Part shown: positions 6,174 through 6,979 of the stretch, one piece after another
Numbering within the stretch: position 1 is the stretch's first letter
Layout: each line of letters starts with the position of its first letter
Assembly (NCBI GenBank): GCA_964458015.1
Contig: CAYWGR010000234.1
Location: forward strand, 1 to 6,979
Length of the DNA: 6,979 nt
Origin: CAYWGR01 sp964458015
GTDB lineage: Bacteria > Planctomycetota > Planctomycetia > Pirellulales > Thermoguttaceae
Direction of reading: 5' to 3'
Translations under genes and position numbers: made by a program
Notes under the pieces: model-generated
What the model was told of the DNA's origin: nothing
Databases searched by the model: none
Seen by the model: only the letters and a program-made list of their open reading frames with translations

Positions 6174-6571
6174 GACGATTTCGTCCGGACGGGCGGGACG
6201 TCGCCAAGCTGGAACGTTTTTTCGCCAACCAATTCTTTTCCCCGTTGCAGAAACACCCGCACCCGCACGTACCACCGCAATTTGATGATGCGTCCTTCGT
6301 AGCTCAATGGGCTATTGGGTAGCACGGTGCTGAACGGTTCGGGTTGGAGCAGATCGATTTGCTGTCCTTCGTCGGCGTTGCGCCGCCAAAATTCATGAAC
6401 CGCCATATCCTCGTCGCCCTTGCCCTCGGTATGCCAAAGGACGGAAACCTCAACCGCTTTTATTTGGTCGTCGAACGAGTGCATCGAATACTCACCGGAA
6501 AGCGTTTCACCGGGCCGGCGAACGGATCCGTTGCCATCAAGACGAATGACGATGGTCGGCTCGATGCTCAT
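6170..6571 (-). CDS. arrestin-like beta-sandwich protein, short
   Basis: 133 aa, no signal peptide or membrane segment. The N-terminus has a strand followed by RRPGETLSGEYSM (18-30), the PGE-x-LxG turn seen at the start of arrestin-like domains. It is followed by AVEVSVLWHTEGKG (39-52), then LPNSPLSYEGRIIKLRWYVRVRV near 84-106 and a last strand KTFQLG (118-123). The alternating hydrophobic pattern and the LP-SP-SY-G-I-W-V run resemble Spo0M/arrestin-type folds. This is pattern-level recognition, not a database match. The start is ATG at 6571, supported by GGAG (6579-6582) seven nt upstream and by an ATGA overlap with the preceding stop. The frame can be extended to 6631, but that would overlap the previous gene by 64 nt and adds an uncharacteristic Cys/Arg-rich leader. 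The gene overlaps the ATPase start (GTGA). Probably a binding or scaffold partner. Confidence 0.8.
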   Translation of the reverse strand: MSIEPTIVIRLDGNGSVRRPGETLSGEYSMHSFDDQIKAVEVSVLWHTEGKGDEDMAVHEFWRRNADEGQQIDLLQPEPFSTVLPNSPLSYEGRIIKLRWYVRVRVFLQRGKELVGEKTFQLGDVPPVRTKSS

Positions 6572-6979
6572 GGGCCGTCTCCTGGCAACGGGCGAACAAC
6601 AACGGCAAACGAACGTTTGAAGTTGGGCCAACGGGCCACATCGCCTTCGACTTGAAGCGACCAGTTGATCTCATTATGCTCGGCCTTGAACGAATGCATC
6701 ACCCGTTCGGGCATGTTCAACTCGAATTCCGCCTCGAAAGGCATCCCGCTCTCCATCGAAAAACCTTCGCGACAAAATAACTCTTGGCTGTAAACCTCTT
6801 GGGTTTCCGTCCGGGTATTCGTACCCTGGCGATAGGTGGCCGACTCTTCGCAAACCAGCGCCACTCGCAACACATTGATCGAGAGCCGCCCAGATTGCGA
6901 GAGATACAAACGATATTGCCCGCCCGGGAAAAGCGGATGGTCCGAAATTTCCAACCGTGTCGGTCCGACGCCTGTCGTC
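6568..6979 (-). CDS. arrestin-like protein, 5' end outside the window
   Basis: At least 136 residues are visible, reading TTGVGPTRLEISDHPLFPGG at the window edge with no stop, so the gene starts beyond position 6979. A TTG at 6954 could be taken for a start but is an ordinary Leu codon inside this frame. The visible part contains HPLFPGGQYRLYLSQSGRL (another PGG-x-Y strand turn), LVCEESATYRQGTNTRTET and MHSFKAEHNEINWSL, followed by RWPNFKRSFAVVVRP near the C-terminus. The HSFxxxHNxIxW segment followed by a final hydrophobic strand is typical of an arrestin C-terminal domain. No membrane segment is visible. Its TGA (6570-6568) overlaps the next gene's ATG, which implies coupled translation. 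The exact function is unknown; adaptor-like protein binding is inferred from the fold family. Confidence 0.75.
   Translation of the reverse strand, partial: TTGVGPTRLEISDHPLFPGGQYRLYLSQSGRLSINVLRVALVCEESATYRQGTNTRTETQEVYSQELFCREGFSMESGMPFEAEFELNMPERVMHSFKAEHNEINWSLQVEGDVARWPNFKRSFAVVVRPLPGDGP

Noticed and set aside
5841..6302. Plus-strand frame of 153 residues opposite the ATPase
   Set aside because: It is antisense to the Walker A and B region of the ATPase and contains no motif of its own.

Overview
The window looks like chromosomal DNA of a planctomycete, probably a Pirellulales-type organism. The basis is a secreted Tyr/Pro/Val-rich, Cys-cluster protein of the YTV-like kind common in that phylum, and a small P-loop ATPase whose N-terminal style (NPF...RPGAIPFLFP) I associate from memory with planctomycetes. 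No RNA gene, mobile element or CRISPR array is visible. Every supported gene lies on the minus strand, so the text below follows transcription from right to left. Several starts are GTG, and most genes have a visible Shine-Dalgarno (SD) sequence.

Right end (6979-5559): three tightly coupled genes. First is an arrestin-like beta-sandwich protein cut by the window edge. Its TGA stop overlaps the ATG of a second, smaller arrestin-like protein (ATGA). The TGA of that gene overlaps the GTG of a 204-aa P-loop/AAA-like ATPase (GTGA). Its function is unknown, and it is the best candidate here for an undescribed module.

Middle (5558-4517): a monocistronic gene for an exported Tyr/Pro/Cys-rich protein. 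It has its own near-consensus promoter (TTGACA-17-TTTGAT) and ends in a 10-bp perfect hairpin, a likely terminator.

Left half (4400-244): a three-gene operon. folE (GTP cyclohydrolase I, first step of tetrahydrofolate-type pterin synthesis) is followed 27 nt later by a 986-aa FAD/Fe-S fusion oxidoreductase of the D-2-hydroxyacid dehydrogenase type (GlcD+GlcF or YdiJ-like). A YkgJ/CxxCxxCC cysteine-cluster protein follows after 15 nt. A sigma70-like promoter with adjacent ATACC/GGTAT inverted repeats lies upstream of folE. The shared operon suggests a redox or metal theme (Zn in FolE, FAD and Fe-S in the oxidase, a metal-binding Cys cluster in YkgJ), but no single pathway is proven.

Left edge (243-1): a non-coding stretch with inverted repeats and a TACAAT -10-like box, then what may be the first 19 codons of another minus-strand gene running out of the window.
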